Shown: piece by piece, positions 22,425 to 30,134 of the stretch | How the letters are laid out: each line of letters starts with the position of its first letter | Position numbering within the stretch: the stretch's first letter is position 1 | Virus record (IMG/VR): IMGVR_UViG_3300035188_001133 | Location: 1-57,340 of that record | Reading direction: 5' to 3' (one strand) | Source of the DNA: a virus | DNA: 57,340 bases | Translations under genes and position numbers: made by a program | Notes under the pieces: model-generated | Databases searched by the model: none | Seen by the model: only the letters and a program-made list of their open reading frames with translations | Told to the model about the DNA's origin: nothing

Positions 22425-22446
22425 AGCCAGCTTCAAAGAGCTGGCT
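22425..22446 (-). terminator. Hairpin between the DUF6321 and protease genes
   Basis: A perfect 8-bp stem (AGCCAGCT/AGCTGGCT) with a 6-nt loop lies after the stop of the upstream minus-strand gene and is followed by GCTCTTT on that strand. It is a weak terminator or attenuator. Confidence 0.55.
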
Positions 22447-22472
22447 GTCAAGTGCTGAAATTTTTAAAACTA

Positions 22473-23228
22473 TCAGCAGTCCCATTTCTTTCTGGCCAAG
22501 CAGATTCTCTTGTCTGGAGTCTTGGAGCAATCGATGTTGTGCATGCGACGCTGGCCGTCAGAACGGGCACAGAAGCTGCTACGACGCTTGGCCTTGGCTG
22601 GACTCTTATCGGCAGCCTCAGCGCTCACCGGAGGCTTCAGGTTGCCACCAGTAGCCTTGTTGTAGCTAGCTCTGCCCTTGGCGTTGAGACCACCCTCCGG
22701 GTTCTTACCCTCGGAACGCTGCCAGGCTGGAGAAGAGGCCGCCCACTTTAAAAGACTAGCAGTCAATAAAGAAGTATCTGCTTTTTTACTTGCATAACGC
22801 ACCAATCTAGGCTCAGATCTATTGTACGGATCGGGAAGATCTGCAACAGAATCTACTCCGTACATATCGCTGATAGATTTAGACCTCCAAACATTTTCAT
22901 CTTCATCTAAATCTATCGTGTAGTATTTTCCATCCGGGCCCTTCGCCGTAAATGGATTCACGTAAGGAGTAAACATGTGGCGTTGAATATCGGTAAAGCC
23001 TAAATTTTTAAGGGACTTCTCTACTTCAACGTCAGGATCGTCACTATCAGAAGGGTCAGGAATAGAGATTTCGTTAGGACTGGGATCGCTGCTAAATAAG
23101 CCTAGAAAGGCTTTTTTGCTGCACTCCTCGCAGTCGCAACTTTCTTCATCCATACCGCAGTCACATTCTGCAGCAAGCTTTTGCATTAGATAATAACGAA
23201 GTAGGTTGTACTGTGCGGATTTATTCAT
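22473..23228 (-). CDS. DUF6321-type protein, 251 aa
   Basis: The ATG at 23228 follows AAGGAAA by 7 bases and replaces a longer in-frame start. The C-terminal ~90 residues carry AWQRSEGKNPEGGLNAKGR and SFCARSDG...RKKWDC, the hallmark of DUF6321 proteins, which are found in many phages without known function. The N-terminus has a cysteine-rich cluster (CDCGMDEESCDCEEC) that may bind metal. The middle is acidic. It sits first or second in the minus-strand block and overlaps the glycine-zipper gene by 8 bases. Confidence 0.75.
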   Translation of the reverse strand: MNKSAQYNLLRYYLMQKLAAECDCGMDEESCDCEECSKKAFLGLFSSDPSPNEISIPDPSDSDDPDVEVEKSLKNLGFTDIQRHMFTPYVNPFTAKGPDGKYYTIDLDEDENVWRSKSISDMYGVDSVADLPDPYNRSEPRLVRYASKKADTSLLTASLLKWAASSPAWQRSEGKNPEGGLNAKGRASYNKATGGNLKPPVSAEAADKSPAKAKRRSSFCARSDGQRRMHNIDCSKTPDKRICLARKKWDC

Positions 23229-23646
23229 TAGTCGTTTCCTTTTCTTTAATCCCAAACGTAGGGGTACCTACAAGTGGACTTAGGCCTTTTACTTCAACGG
23301 CATTAAGAGCGTCAACAACATATTGCAACATTTTAGTGTTGGCTCTAGCCGCAGAATCCTCTAAAGCATTTTGTACACCCTTACCTATATTGCTTGCACC
23401 CACTCCTGCTCCAATACCCGCACCTGCCAAACCTCCAAGGCTCATACCTTGTAAAGCTCTGCGAAGATACTGAGCTTGATCTGCAGGAGTAAAGAAAGTT
23501 TCTTTAAGTAACCCTCCACCTGCACCTAAACCTGCTCCTAGTACTCCGCCAAGTCCAGCTCCAATTAATGCCCTAAGACCTTGCAGTCCGTCGGAGTTGG
23601 CTCCCTCAAATAGAGCCGCCTGTTTACAATGAGCGTATGGAATCAT
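23221..23646 (-). CDS. Glycine-zipper hydrophobic protein, 141 aa
   Basis: The ATG at 23646 gives the N-terminus MIPYAHCKQA, which matches the MTPYSHY...KQA starts of several plus-strand genes in this window. The body has glycine-rich membrane-type segments (GAGLGGVLGAGLGAGGGLL and GGLAGAGIGAGVGASNIG). No Shine-Dalgarno site is visible, and a TCGACA/TAAAAT pair lies just upstream on the minus strand. Likely a virion-internal or membrane-interacting protein. Function unknown. Confidence 0.6.
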   Translation of the reverse strand: MIPYAHCKQAALFEGANSDGLQGLRALIGAGLGGVLGAGLGAGGGLLKETFFTPADQAQYLRRALQGMSLGGLAGAGIGAGVGASNIGKGVQNALEDSAARANTKMLQYVVDALNAVEVKGLSPLVGTPTFGIKEKETTNE

Positions 23647-23698
23647 GGAACTGCATTTTAGCAAAACCTTGTTTCAAATGTCGACATAGAACCTTCAA

Positions 23699-23811
23699 AA
23701 AAAGTGCCTCCACGTTGCGAAAGTTACTAACCTCTTCACTAATAAGTATTTCCTTGTATATAGAATTAGAATACAGCAACAAGAAACATACGCAACGTGG
23801 ATACACTTTTT
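23699..23811. repeat. 21-bp inverted repeat in the divergent gap
   Basis: AAAAAGTGCCTCCACGTTGCG (23699-23719, left arm) and its complement with two mismatches (23791-23811) flank 71 AT-rich bases. The arms end in T runs on both strands, so the structure could act as a bidirectional terminator or a small RNA. The gap from 23647 to 23881 holds no convincing gene. Confidence 0.55.
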
Positions 23812-23827
23812 TAAACGGCATTTACTG

Positions 23828-23857
23828 TTGGAATCCTACTTTCTTTTTAGCTATAAT
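23828..23857 (+). promoter_or_regulatory. Sigma-70-like promoter of the glycine-rich/RNA polymerase operon
   Basis: TTGGAA (23828-23833) and a perfect TATAAT (23852-23857) are separated by 18 bases. The next gene starts 25 bases downstream with a good AGGAG site, and about 14 kb of co-directional genes follow. Confidence 0.7.
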
Positions 23858-23881
23858 TTGCAGTGATCTCAGGAGCAATCT

Positions 23882-24310
23882 GTGAACTTATTTAAAGCTT
23901 ACTTGGTCAAATACGCCTGTTGTGCCTGTGAGTCTATGTCGGCTACCGACACAGAAAGTATGTTAATAGATAAGTTGGAGTCCATGCTGGCATCAATGAA
24001 TAAGCCAGAGCTGGAGCACAGCGCTCCTGTTGCAGACAAAGTTGTCGAGATTACGGTAGTTAAGGAAAGCGCAAACTCGGACCTGATTAGAAGATTGGTT
24101 TCCTACGGTCTAAAAGTAGCTCCAAACTTAGTAACTGTATATGAGCAGCCTGTGGTGCCTGAATCGGAGTCTAAATCGCTTGTTGATAAATATGTTCCAG
24201 ATATAAACAAGTCCACGCAGGACTACAAGTCTCTTTTGCCTGACTCTGAAGTATTCCATAGCTCTTCGCAAATAGAACCTAAAGTACCTGGAAGCACTGC
24301 ATTAGCATGA
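23882..24310 (+). CDS. Hypothetical protein, 142 aa
   Basis: A GTG start follows AGGAG by 7 bases. The N-terminus is a short helix with cysteines (KYACCACESM). The remainder is acidic and Ser/Val-rich without a recognised fold. First gene of the large operon; the stop overlaps the next start by 4 bases. Confidence 0.65.
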   Translation: MNLFKAYLVKYACCACESMSATDTESMLIDKLESMLASMNKPELEHSAPVADKVVEITVVKESANSDLIRRLVSYGLKVAPNLVTVYEQPVVPESESKSLVDKYVPDINKSTQDYKSLLPDSEVFHSSSQIEPKVPGSTALA

Positions 24311-26277
24311 CTCCGTACAGTTCCTACATAAAGAAAGCTCAGGCTCCTGGGTACACCTCCGCTACGGAGACCGCAGGCAAGGCGTTTCAGCCGCCTGGTT
24401 ATTACAACCGGCCTAATATAGATCCTCAGCTTGCCGCTCAAGGTAAGGCTTTGGAGTCTGAGTATGCTCGTGCTTTTCCTTACGGGGATTACACTTACAG
24501 CACTAAAGGTTGGGGTTATAAAGGCTCTGAACGAACAGGGATGTCTCAGGAGCAGATTGATTTAAGAAATCGATTTAGACTTTACGAGGCACAAGCTAGA
24601 GGTGCTGCTCCAGTAAACCCTAACGCTGTTGCTCCAAGTCCTAGTGCAACAGGAGCCTTTATTGGAGACCTGGCTAGATCTCCTGTCATGCCTACAGCTC
24701 CGTTTATGTATGGCTACGACGTCGCTACGAAGGGATTCAACCAGGCATCTGCCGATAAGGCTAAGTCTGATGCCGTGTATGGCAGCATGCTTGCAGATGC
24801 TGGAAAGCGAGTTGCAAATCGTTGGGGTGGAAATTTTGAGCTGCAGTACAACGATCCTCTTTTGGATTATTCCAGCTACGCGCTTGAGGCTGCTCCAAGT
24901 TTTTTGATGATGGCTGGAACGGCAGGAGGAAGCGCTGCTGCTCAGGCTGGAGTACAAGGCGCTAAGAGCGTAGCGCCCAGTGCTCTTAGAGCAACTGGCC
25001 AGGCTGGAGTACAAGGCGCTAAGAGCGTAGCGCCCAGTGCTCTTAGAGCAACCGGCCAAGCTTTGAGTCAAGGATTTCAGCCGGTAATGCAGACTGCTGC
25101 AAGTCCTGTTGTTAGATTTGCAGGTAGGTCGGTTCCATCAAGTTTAAATTATGCCGTATCTGGAATAAATCCGGTTCCCTTGCTAACTGGCGCCGCTACT
25201 GCTGGATCTAGTTGGGCGTTGCCGTTTAGTCAATTAGGAGCACACCTGGCTACTCAAGGAGCAGCAAGAAACTACGCCAATGCTATAAGAGATGTGCAGT
25301 CTTTCAATCAAGTTAATCCAGAGCTAGCGGGCACTCCTGCCTCTGCTAGACGTTTTGCCGAGTCCCTTGCTGCAGGAGGCTTTTCATTTGATCCTACTTC
25401 GCTAAACCCATACGGAATAGGGGCGAGTGCCTTTATGCCCGGATTGGCTCAGCAAGGTTCTGCAGCTATAGATCAGGCTGTAGCTAATCGGGTAGCTTCT
25501 TTGTCTCCTGAGGATCAAGCTTTAGTGCAAGAGAATCCCGCGGCTTTGAATCAAATAAGAACTGAAGTTACAGATGCGTTTAACTCCGCCAATCCTTCAT
25601 ACTCTTACGTGTCTGGACTTGCGGAAGGCACTTCATTTAATCCCTTCCGAGCTTTAGGTGCTCGCAGTTACTCAGAGGACTTAAACCAGGACGAAATAGC
25701 GGCAGGAACTGCCTGGGCTCCATTTGCAGAGGCGTTTGCGACAGGCAAGGACCCGATGCAGGATCCAAACGTTCAAGAGGCTTTAGCAAAAGCTTCTCCT
25801 GAGGCTAGACAGAAAATGCAGCAGAGCCTTACGTTCCGAATGGGCAGCCTGGCCCCCGAACTGACTGGCGGAATGTTGAACCTTCCTGGGGCAGCTATGC
25901 AGGATCCTAGGCTGTACGATGCTTTGAGTGCTCTGCAGCAAGATCCTTCACAAGTAGAGTCCTCTCCACTAGGCCGTCACCTTATGCAGTCTCCAGTCGC
26001 AAGCTTGGTCGGAGGTAATCCGGAAGCGGTAGTTGGAGCTACTGCTCAGCTGGCCAACCTTAACGTGATGTTGTCTGCGATGCATGACAGCTACCGGCAA
26101 ACAGGTCAAGCTCCTAGCGGATATCAGGAGTTGCTCGAAGGGGCTCGTCGCTTGAGCGCCGCTCAGCAAAATCCGTCTTCTGGGCAGGTTCCGTTTACGG
26201 AGACGCTAGCTGAGCTACAACCAATAATGAGCGAAGTGTACAAAAACATGCAGCCTGCCGAGGAGACCTCTCCATGA
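24307..26277 (+). CDS. Large Ala/Gly-rich protein, 656 aa, probable virion component
   Basis: The N-terminus MTPYSSYIKKAQ resembles that of other proteins in the operon. The protein is rich in Ala, Gly, Ser, Gln and Pro with scattered hydrophobic segments (for example LTGAATAGSSWALPF). It contains a perfect duplication of 19 residues starting GVQGAKSVAPSALRATG. There is no catalytic motif. The composition, position and size suggest an internal virion or ejected protein, but this is inference. The stop overlaps the next ATG (ATGA). Confidence 0.6.
   Translation: MTPYSSYIKKAQAPGYTSATETAGKAFQPPGYYNRPNIDPQLAAQGKALESEYARAFPYGDYTYSTKGWGYKGSERTGMSQEQIDLRNRFRLYEAQARGAAPVNPNAVAPSPSATGAFIGDLARSPVMPTAPFMYGYDVATKGFNQASADKAKSDAVYGSMLADAGKRVANRWGGNFELQYNDPLLDYSSYALEAAPSFLMMAGTAGGSAAAQAGVQGAKSVAPSALRATGQAGVQGAKSVAPSALRATGQALSQGFQPVMQTAASPVVRFAGRSVPSSLNYAVSGINPVPLLTGAATAGSSWALPFSQLGAHLATQGAARNYANAIRDVQSFNQVNPELAGTPASARRFAESLAAGGFSFDPTSLNPYGIGASAFMPGLAQQGSAAIDQAVANRVASLSPEDQALVQENPAALNQIRTEVTDAFNSANPSYSYVSGLAEGTSFNPFRALGARSYSEDLNQDEIAAGTAWAPFAEAFATGKDPMQDPNVQEALAKASPEARQKMQQSLTFRMGSLAPELTGGMLNLPGAAMQDPRLYDALSALQQDPSQVESSPLGRHLMQSPVASLVGGNPEAVVGATAQLANLNVMLSAMHDSYRQTGQAPSGYQELLEGARRLSAAQQNPSSGQVPFTETLAELQPIMSEVYKNMQPAEETSP
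24943..25056 (+). repeat. Two tandem 57-bp repeats inside a coding region
   Basis: Two in-frame copies (24943-24999 and 25000-25056) differ by very few bases, so the duplication is recent. Each unit contains GCTAAGAGC and GCTCTTAGAGC, which can form a hairpin that may have promoted slippage. Confidence 0.9.
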
Positions 26278-27494
26278 GCGTACTTAAAGACCTTAAAAGA
26301 GCAAAGCAGTTTTCTGATGCCAAACAGTACTCTCAGAAGCATGACTTGATTCACGATTTGGTGCTCAAGGCTCCAAAAGAGTTCTACGTAGACTCTGAGA
26401 AGGATGGAATTGTAGGTTTGACGCATAGCGCCACCAACTTCAAGATTCACGTTCCTAAGAACGTAATAGGCAACTTAGAGCTAGGTCAGGCTCCTAGCAA
26501 AGAGTCTGCTGCTGCGACTAGCATTGGCGCTGGATTTGGAATGCCTAACATTTCTGGAGGTGGCGATGGCAGCTATGTCAAACTTCCCTCTTTGTTTGGC
26601 AGCATGAAGGCAGACCTTACCAAAGCAACAAAACAGGTGGGAGAAAAGAGCAAACAACAAACGCCTGTCGGCGGCACTGCTGCTGAAAAGCTGTATCCCG
26701 CCACGGCAGACTATATGCGTAAAAAGATGAGCCCAACTCCATTTGCATATAAGAATGCCGCACTGACATCGGATCTATCACGGGCATTGGGTTATAGCCC
26801 AGGGCTTTGGTACAACGAGGGCAGCTTTACTCCTGCTGCACAGACTCGATTTGGAAACCTTGTTTCAGGTGTAGGGCTTACAGGTTTAGGTTTAGCTGCA
26901 ATTCCTGTACTTAAGTACATGTTCCCGGAGCGTTTTAGAGGCAAGGAAAAGGCCATGATGGCTTTGGCTGCTTTGGGCGGTATGAGTGCACCGTGGCTTG
27001 TTAACGCTCCTTCTACCATGGCAGACATCTCCAGAATGTCTTTGCCGAAGAACGAAAACTATACCGAAGCAGACAAGCAAAATATGCAGCAAGATTCTCG
27101 CAGGCGCTCAGGTATAATTCCGACCGGGTCTAATGCTCTTGTTGCTGAAGGTAAGGGTTCCACTAAGAATGGTTCCTATATACCTATGGACATGCAGATA
27201 GCTAGGACTCACTTAGCCGACGTGGTCAGCGAACAGATGCGCTCAGGGTATGTCGACTACGGCCAGGCTGCTGGACTTATGCTTCGTGCAAGCCGGGAAT
27301 CCAACAAGCCCTGGTTTACGGTGAGGGATATCGCTCATGCTGCTATTGGAGCTGGTGCAGGCGCTGTTGCTGGAACCGCCGCAGCCAAAGGCATAGGTAT
27401 GTTTGTTAATCTTAAGCCAAATGAGCAGAAACTAATGCAAGGCACAGGAGCAGCCCTAGGTACATTGATCAATCTAGGCAAGCTGTCCTTTTGA
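26274..27494 (+). CDS. Hypothetical protein with hydrophobic C-terminal half, 406 aa
   Basis: The N-terminal ~75 residues look like a compact soluble domain (FYVDSEKDGIVGLTH, FKIHVPKNVIG). A Ser/Gly linker follows. The second half has membrane-type segments (LTGLGLAAIPVLKYMF, MMALAALGGMSAPWLV) and a glycine-zipper near the end (AAIGAGAGAVAGTAAAKGIG). Probably part of the same virion/ejection protein set. A promoter for the next gene overlaps its stop codon. Confidence 0.6.
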   Translation: MSVLKDLKRAKQFSDAKQYSQKHDLIHDLVLKAPKEFYVDSEKDGIVGLTHSATNFKIHVPKNVIGNLELGQAPSKESAAATSIGAGFGMPNISGGGDGSYVKLPSLFGSMKADLTKATKQVGEKSKQQTPVGGTAAEKLYPATADYMRKKMSPTPFAYKNAALTSDLSRALGYSPGLWYNEGSFTPAAQTRFGNLVSGVGLTGLGLAAIPVLKYMFPERFRGKEKAMMALAALGGMSAPWLVNAPSTMADISRMSLPKNENYTEADKQNMQQDSRRRSGIIPTGSNALVAEGKGSTKNGSYIPMDMQIARTHLADVVSEQMRSGYVDYGQAAGLMLRASRESNKPWFTVRDIAHAAIGAGAGAVAGTAAAKGIGMFVNLKPNEQKLMQGTGAALGTLINLGKLSF

Positions 27495-27519
27495 GCAATT
27501 TTATTAACTAAGGTAGAAT
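27491..27519 (+). promoter_or_regulatory. Internal sigma-70-like promoter
   Basis: TTGAGC (27491-27496) and TAGAAT (27514-27519) are 17 bases apart. The ATG of the next gene lies only 6 bases after the -10 box, so a transcript from here would be leaderless. Confidence 0.55.
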
Positions 27520-27525
27520 TACACT

Positions 27526-27873
27526 ATGACCAACGAAGAACTACAAGAATTTAGACAAGGCTTTTGCGAAAAGGCTGCCGAACTAGGAATCCTCCCTTCG
27601 GAACTAATGTCTTTTTCTGGCTATAAGCAATCCGGAGTAGACGATGTAGCTAAGAATACCCTGCATACTGGGCTACTCCTTGGCTCTTTGGGTCTGCTTG
27701 GAGGTACTGCAGCGGGAGCTCTTAGCAACTACCTTTACAATAAGGCTAAGTTTGAGTTGGATCCCGACGACTCTATTCTTCCTAACTATAGCGCCGTAGA
27801 AGAAGCCAAGAAGTTGCACCTATTGGCCAAATATCGCAATGCCAAGAAATTGGTACAGTCTGGACTAGCGTAA
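27526..27873 (+). CDS. Hypothetical protein with one membrane segment, 115 aa
   Basis: The N-terminus ELQEFRQGFCEKAAELGI is an amphipathic helix of a type seen at the start of many phage accessory proteins. It is followed by a Gly/Leu-rich transmembrane segment (GLLLGSLGLLGGTAAGAL) and a charged tail. There is no good ribosome binding site; translation may be leaderless or coupled. The stop overlaps the next start by one base. Confidence 0.65.
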   Translation: MTNEELQEFRQGFCEKAAELGILPSELMSFSGYKQSGVDDVAKNTLHTGLLLGSLGLLGGTAAGALSNYLYNKAKFELDPDDSILPNYSAVEEAKKLHLLAKYRNAKKLVQSGLA

Positions 27874-28172
27874 TGCAAAAGCTGTCTGCCTTGGACTCTA
27901 ACGATCTATTGTATGCTTTATTAGGTGCCGGCATTGGTGGCGCTGGCGGTTATGGTTTATACAAACTTTTAACCCCCAAAACTAAACAAACTTTAGGCTT
28001 AGGTCTAGGCTCTGGAGCTCTAGGTGCATTGGCCGGAGGAAGTCTGGGATACCTCGGCTCCAACGAATACCGGGCTACTAGAGCCGCCATGAGCGAAGCA
28101 GCAGCCGCTAAAGCAAAAGAAATAGGTAAAAAGGTACAAGAAGAGATTGATAAGGTACAGTCTCCTCCATGA
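27873..28172 (+). CDS. Glycine-zipper membrane protein, 99 aa
   Basis: Two Gly-rich hydrophobic segments (LLGAGIGGAGGYGLYKLL and LGLGSGALGALAGGSLGYL) are joined by a short basic loop, followed by an Ala/Lys/Glu coiled-coil-like tail. Overlaps both neighbours by 1-4 bases. Function unknown; it fits the operon theme of small membrane-active proteins. Confidence 0.65.
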   Translation: MQKLSALDSNDLLYALLGAGIGGAGGYGLYKLLTPKTKQTLGLGLGSGALGALAGGSLGYLGSNEYRATRAAMSEAAAAKAKEIGKKVQEEIDKVQSPP

Positions 28173-28576
28173 CTATTGGATCCCCTGCTGACGTACCGTT
28201 ATTTAACTTTAAGCACCAGAACTTGAGTGACCCGCCATTCTTTGGCTCGGTGTCGCCAATAGTTAAAGAAAACGACAGCCAAGACAAACGACCACAAGAA
28301 ACTCCATTTTTTAATTCTAGACAGTTCTGCCTCTGGAAAGATGGGGAGCTGGCTCAGTACAACCAATTAGTGGATGTTTTGGTAAAATGGAAAGACAGAG
28401 GATGGTGTGATTTTACGGAGGTTGCAGAGTGGGTTGAGTCCAAAGAAAACTGGACTTCGTGGATAAAGTACTACGCTCTATTGCAAATTCCGGCTGAAGA
28501 AATGCACCTCTATCTGTATGAAATGGATATAATGCGCATTAACACAAATGCGAACAATGTAAAGGAATCTACCTAA
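28169..28576 (+). CDS. Hypothetical protein, 135 aa
   Basis: Soluble, Trp- and Phe-rich protein, the only clearly non-hydrophobic small protein in this part of the operon. The N-terminal 45 residues look flexible; the rest is helical. Overlaps both neighbours. No family is recognised. Confidence 0.6.
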   Translation: MTIGSPADVPLFNFKHQNLSDPPFFGSVSPIVKENDSQDKRPQETPFFNSRQFCLWKDGELAQYNQLVDVLVKWKDRGWCDFTEVAEWVESKENWTSWIKYYALLQIPAEEMHLYLYEMDIMRINTNANNVKEST

Positions 28577-29106
28577 TGACCTACTCCCATTATCTGCCGA
28601 CTCTCAAGCAATCCAACATTACTGTGCAGGATGCTCTTGCTGCACTTAACCCAACAGACAGCTTGCTTAAGGACTACGCAATCTATGCAGGTGGCGGAGG
28701 TCTTGCCGGTGCTGGCGTTGGTGCTTTGATTAACGCATTGCGCGGAGAATCTAAGCTTAAGGGTGCTCTTATCGGCGGAGGAGTAGGTGCTGGATTGGGC
28801 GCTGGAGCCAAGGCCCTGGGAGATTATTCTCTAGCCGATCAGAAGGCTAATATCGAGGGTACTAAGGCTGACTTAGCAAAACTAAGAGCAGATTTCCCCA
28901 TGCGAACCGGAGAAGGATATCTTTCTCCTGCGCGTAGTCCTTACCTCTCTCAGTTTGTAGATGCTGCAGATGCTCTATCGGCCTTGAACACAAGCAACAC
29001 TCCAATGGCTTTTGAGCGTAGATACGAAAGCCGGCTAAATAAGGCTGAGCAGCAAGATCTTCTAGCTGCACTAAGAGACTCGCTTTCAAGCAAACTAGGA
29101 ATTTAA
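28576..29106 (+). CDS. Glycine-zipper protein, 176 aa
   Basis: The N-terminus MTYSHYLPTLKQS matches the MTPYSHY..FKQA start of the 36809 gene. A long glycine-zipper region (residues ~37-80) contains GGGGLAGAGVGALINALRG and GALIGGGVGAGLGAGAK. A charged helical C-terminus follows. Likely a paralogue of the 36809 and 23646 proteins. Confidence 0.65.
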   Translation: MTYSHYLPTLKQSNITVQDALAALNPTDSLLKDYAIYAGGGGLAGAGVGALINALRGESKLKGALIGGGVGAGLGAGAKALGDYSLADQKANIEGTKADLAKLRADFPMRTGEGYLSPARSPYLSQFVDAADALSALNTSNTPMAFERRYESRLNKAEQQDLLAALRDSLSSKLGI

Positions 29107-29109
29107 TTA

Positions 29110-30117
29110 ATGCCTGCTCAAAGCAAAAAGCAACAACGCTTTTTTGGCTTGGTTAAAGCCATTCAAGAAGGCAAAGCTATCGGCTCTGGAAAGGCTGAAG
29201 AGGCTGCTGCTAGTATGTCTGAACAGGACGTACGAGATTTTGCCGGAACCAAGCATGAAGACCTGCCTGAAAGCAAGAAGGAATCTATGGATCCCAACGT
29301 AAGACAACTTCTTAACTATGCTGCAATTAGCGCAGGTATTGGATTAGGCGGCGCAGGTCTTTACGGTCTTTCAAAATACCTCCACGACGAATCCATGTTT
29401 GGTTTGCCTGGCCAAGAGGGCAGAGCCAAGCGCATGGAAAAGCGTATAGCTATTCCAAAGAGCCATAAGTTGGAAGATCTGCTTTCTGAACAGCAGGCCT
29501 CCAATCCAGCAGACATGCTTCCGGAAAAGGCAGATGAGCTAACCTCAGATCTTTCTGCCGATGTGATTGAAGACATGGAGTCTCCGAAATCCTCTGCCGA
29601 CAAGTCAGCTACAACTCTCGGAGAGTATCTTACGGAACCTATGCTGTATGGTATGGCTACTCCTGCAGCCGTGCTGGCTCCAGGTATTCTTACTTTTATG
29701 CTGGGTACTCGTTTAGTGGATCAGCAGCGCAAAGCTAAGATGGATAAGAAGATTGATAAGGCTAAAAAAGAATTTGAAAAGGTTCTTTCAAAGCAGTCTT
29801 CTGATCTTCAAGCCCAGATCGACGCACTTACCAAGGTTGCATTCGATCCAATTTCTCCCGATAGAATAGTTACAGAGAAGGATCCTCACGGTCCAGGTTT
29901 CAGCATTCCAGGTGCTGCTTATGCCTTGGGTCTTGCTCCTGGTGTCGGGGCATTGCTTGGTTGGTGGATGATGAACAACAAGATGAAGGACGATCCTGAG
30001 AAGGCAAAACTGAAGACGTTGCAAAGCATGCTAAAGCGAGACATTGCCTCTGGTGCTTTGTCTTCTGGCATTGATCTCGAAGAGTCTGAAGAAGGTAAGC
30101 CAAAGTTCAAGCTTTAA
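29110..30117 (+). CDS. DUF3008-like N-terminus fused to membrane-associated domain, 335 aa
   Basis: Residues 1-55 (MPAQSKKQQRFFGLVKAI, SMSEQDVRDFAGTKHEDLP) match small stand-alone DUF3008 proteins. The rest has a Gly-rich hydrophobic segment (residues ~70-90), a long acidic/charged linker, a second membrane segment near 185-205, coiled-coil-like basic helices, and a third hydrophobic stretch near 270-290. The fusion of DUF3008 to such a body is unusual. Function unknown; neighbour to the RNA polymerase gene. Confidence 0.65.
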   Translation: MPAQSKKQQRFFGLVKAIQEGKAIGSGKAEEAAASMSEQDVRDFAGTKHEDLPESKKESMDPNVRQLLNYAAISAGIGLGGAGLYGLSKYLHDESMFGLPGQEGRAKRMEKRIAIPKSHKLEDLLSEQQASNPADMLPEKADELTSDLSADVIEDMESPKSSADKSATTLGEYLTEPMLYGMATPAAVLAPGILTFMLGTRLVDQQRKAKMDKKIDKAKKEFEKVLSKQSSDLQAQIDALTKVAFDPISPDRIVTEKDPHGPGFSIPGAAYALGLAPGVGALLGWWMMNNKMKDDPEKAKLKTLQSMLKRDIASGALSSGIDLEESEEGKPKFKL

Positions 30118-30134
30118 GCTAGAGTACAAGTTCT

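Noticed and set aside
22452-22751. A plus-strand frame of 99 codons opposite the DUF6321 gene
   Set aside because: It lies over conserved DUF6321 coding sequence on the minus strand and has no ribosome binding site.
23637-23885. An 82-codon plus-strand frame across the divergent intergenic gap
   Set aside because: It covers a promoter and an inverted repeat, has no ribosome binding site and has no protein-like pattern.
24562-25071. Minus-strand frame with repeated Ser/Cys/Lys units opposite the 656-aa gene
   Set aside because: Its repeats are simply the complement of the 57-bp duplication in the plus-strand gene.
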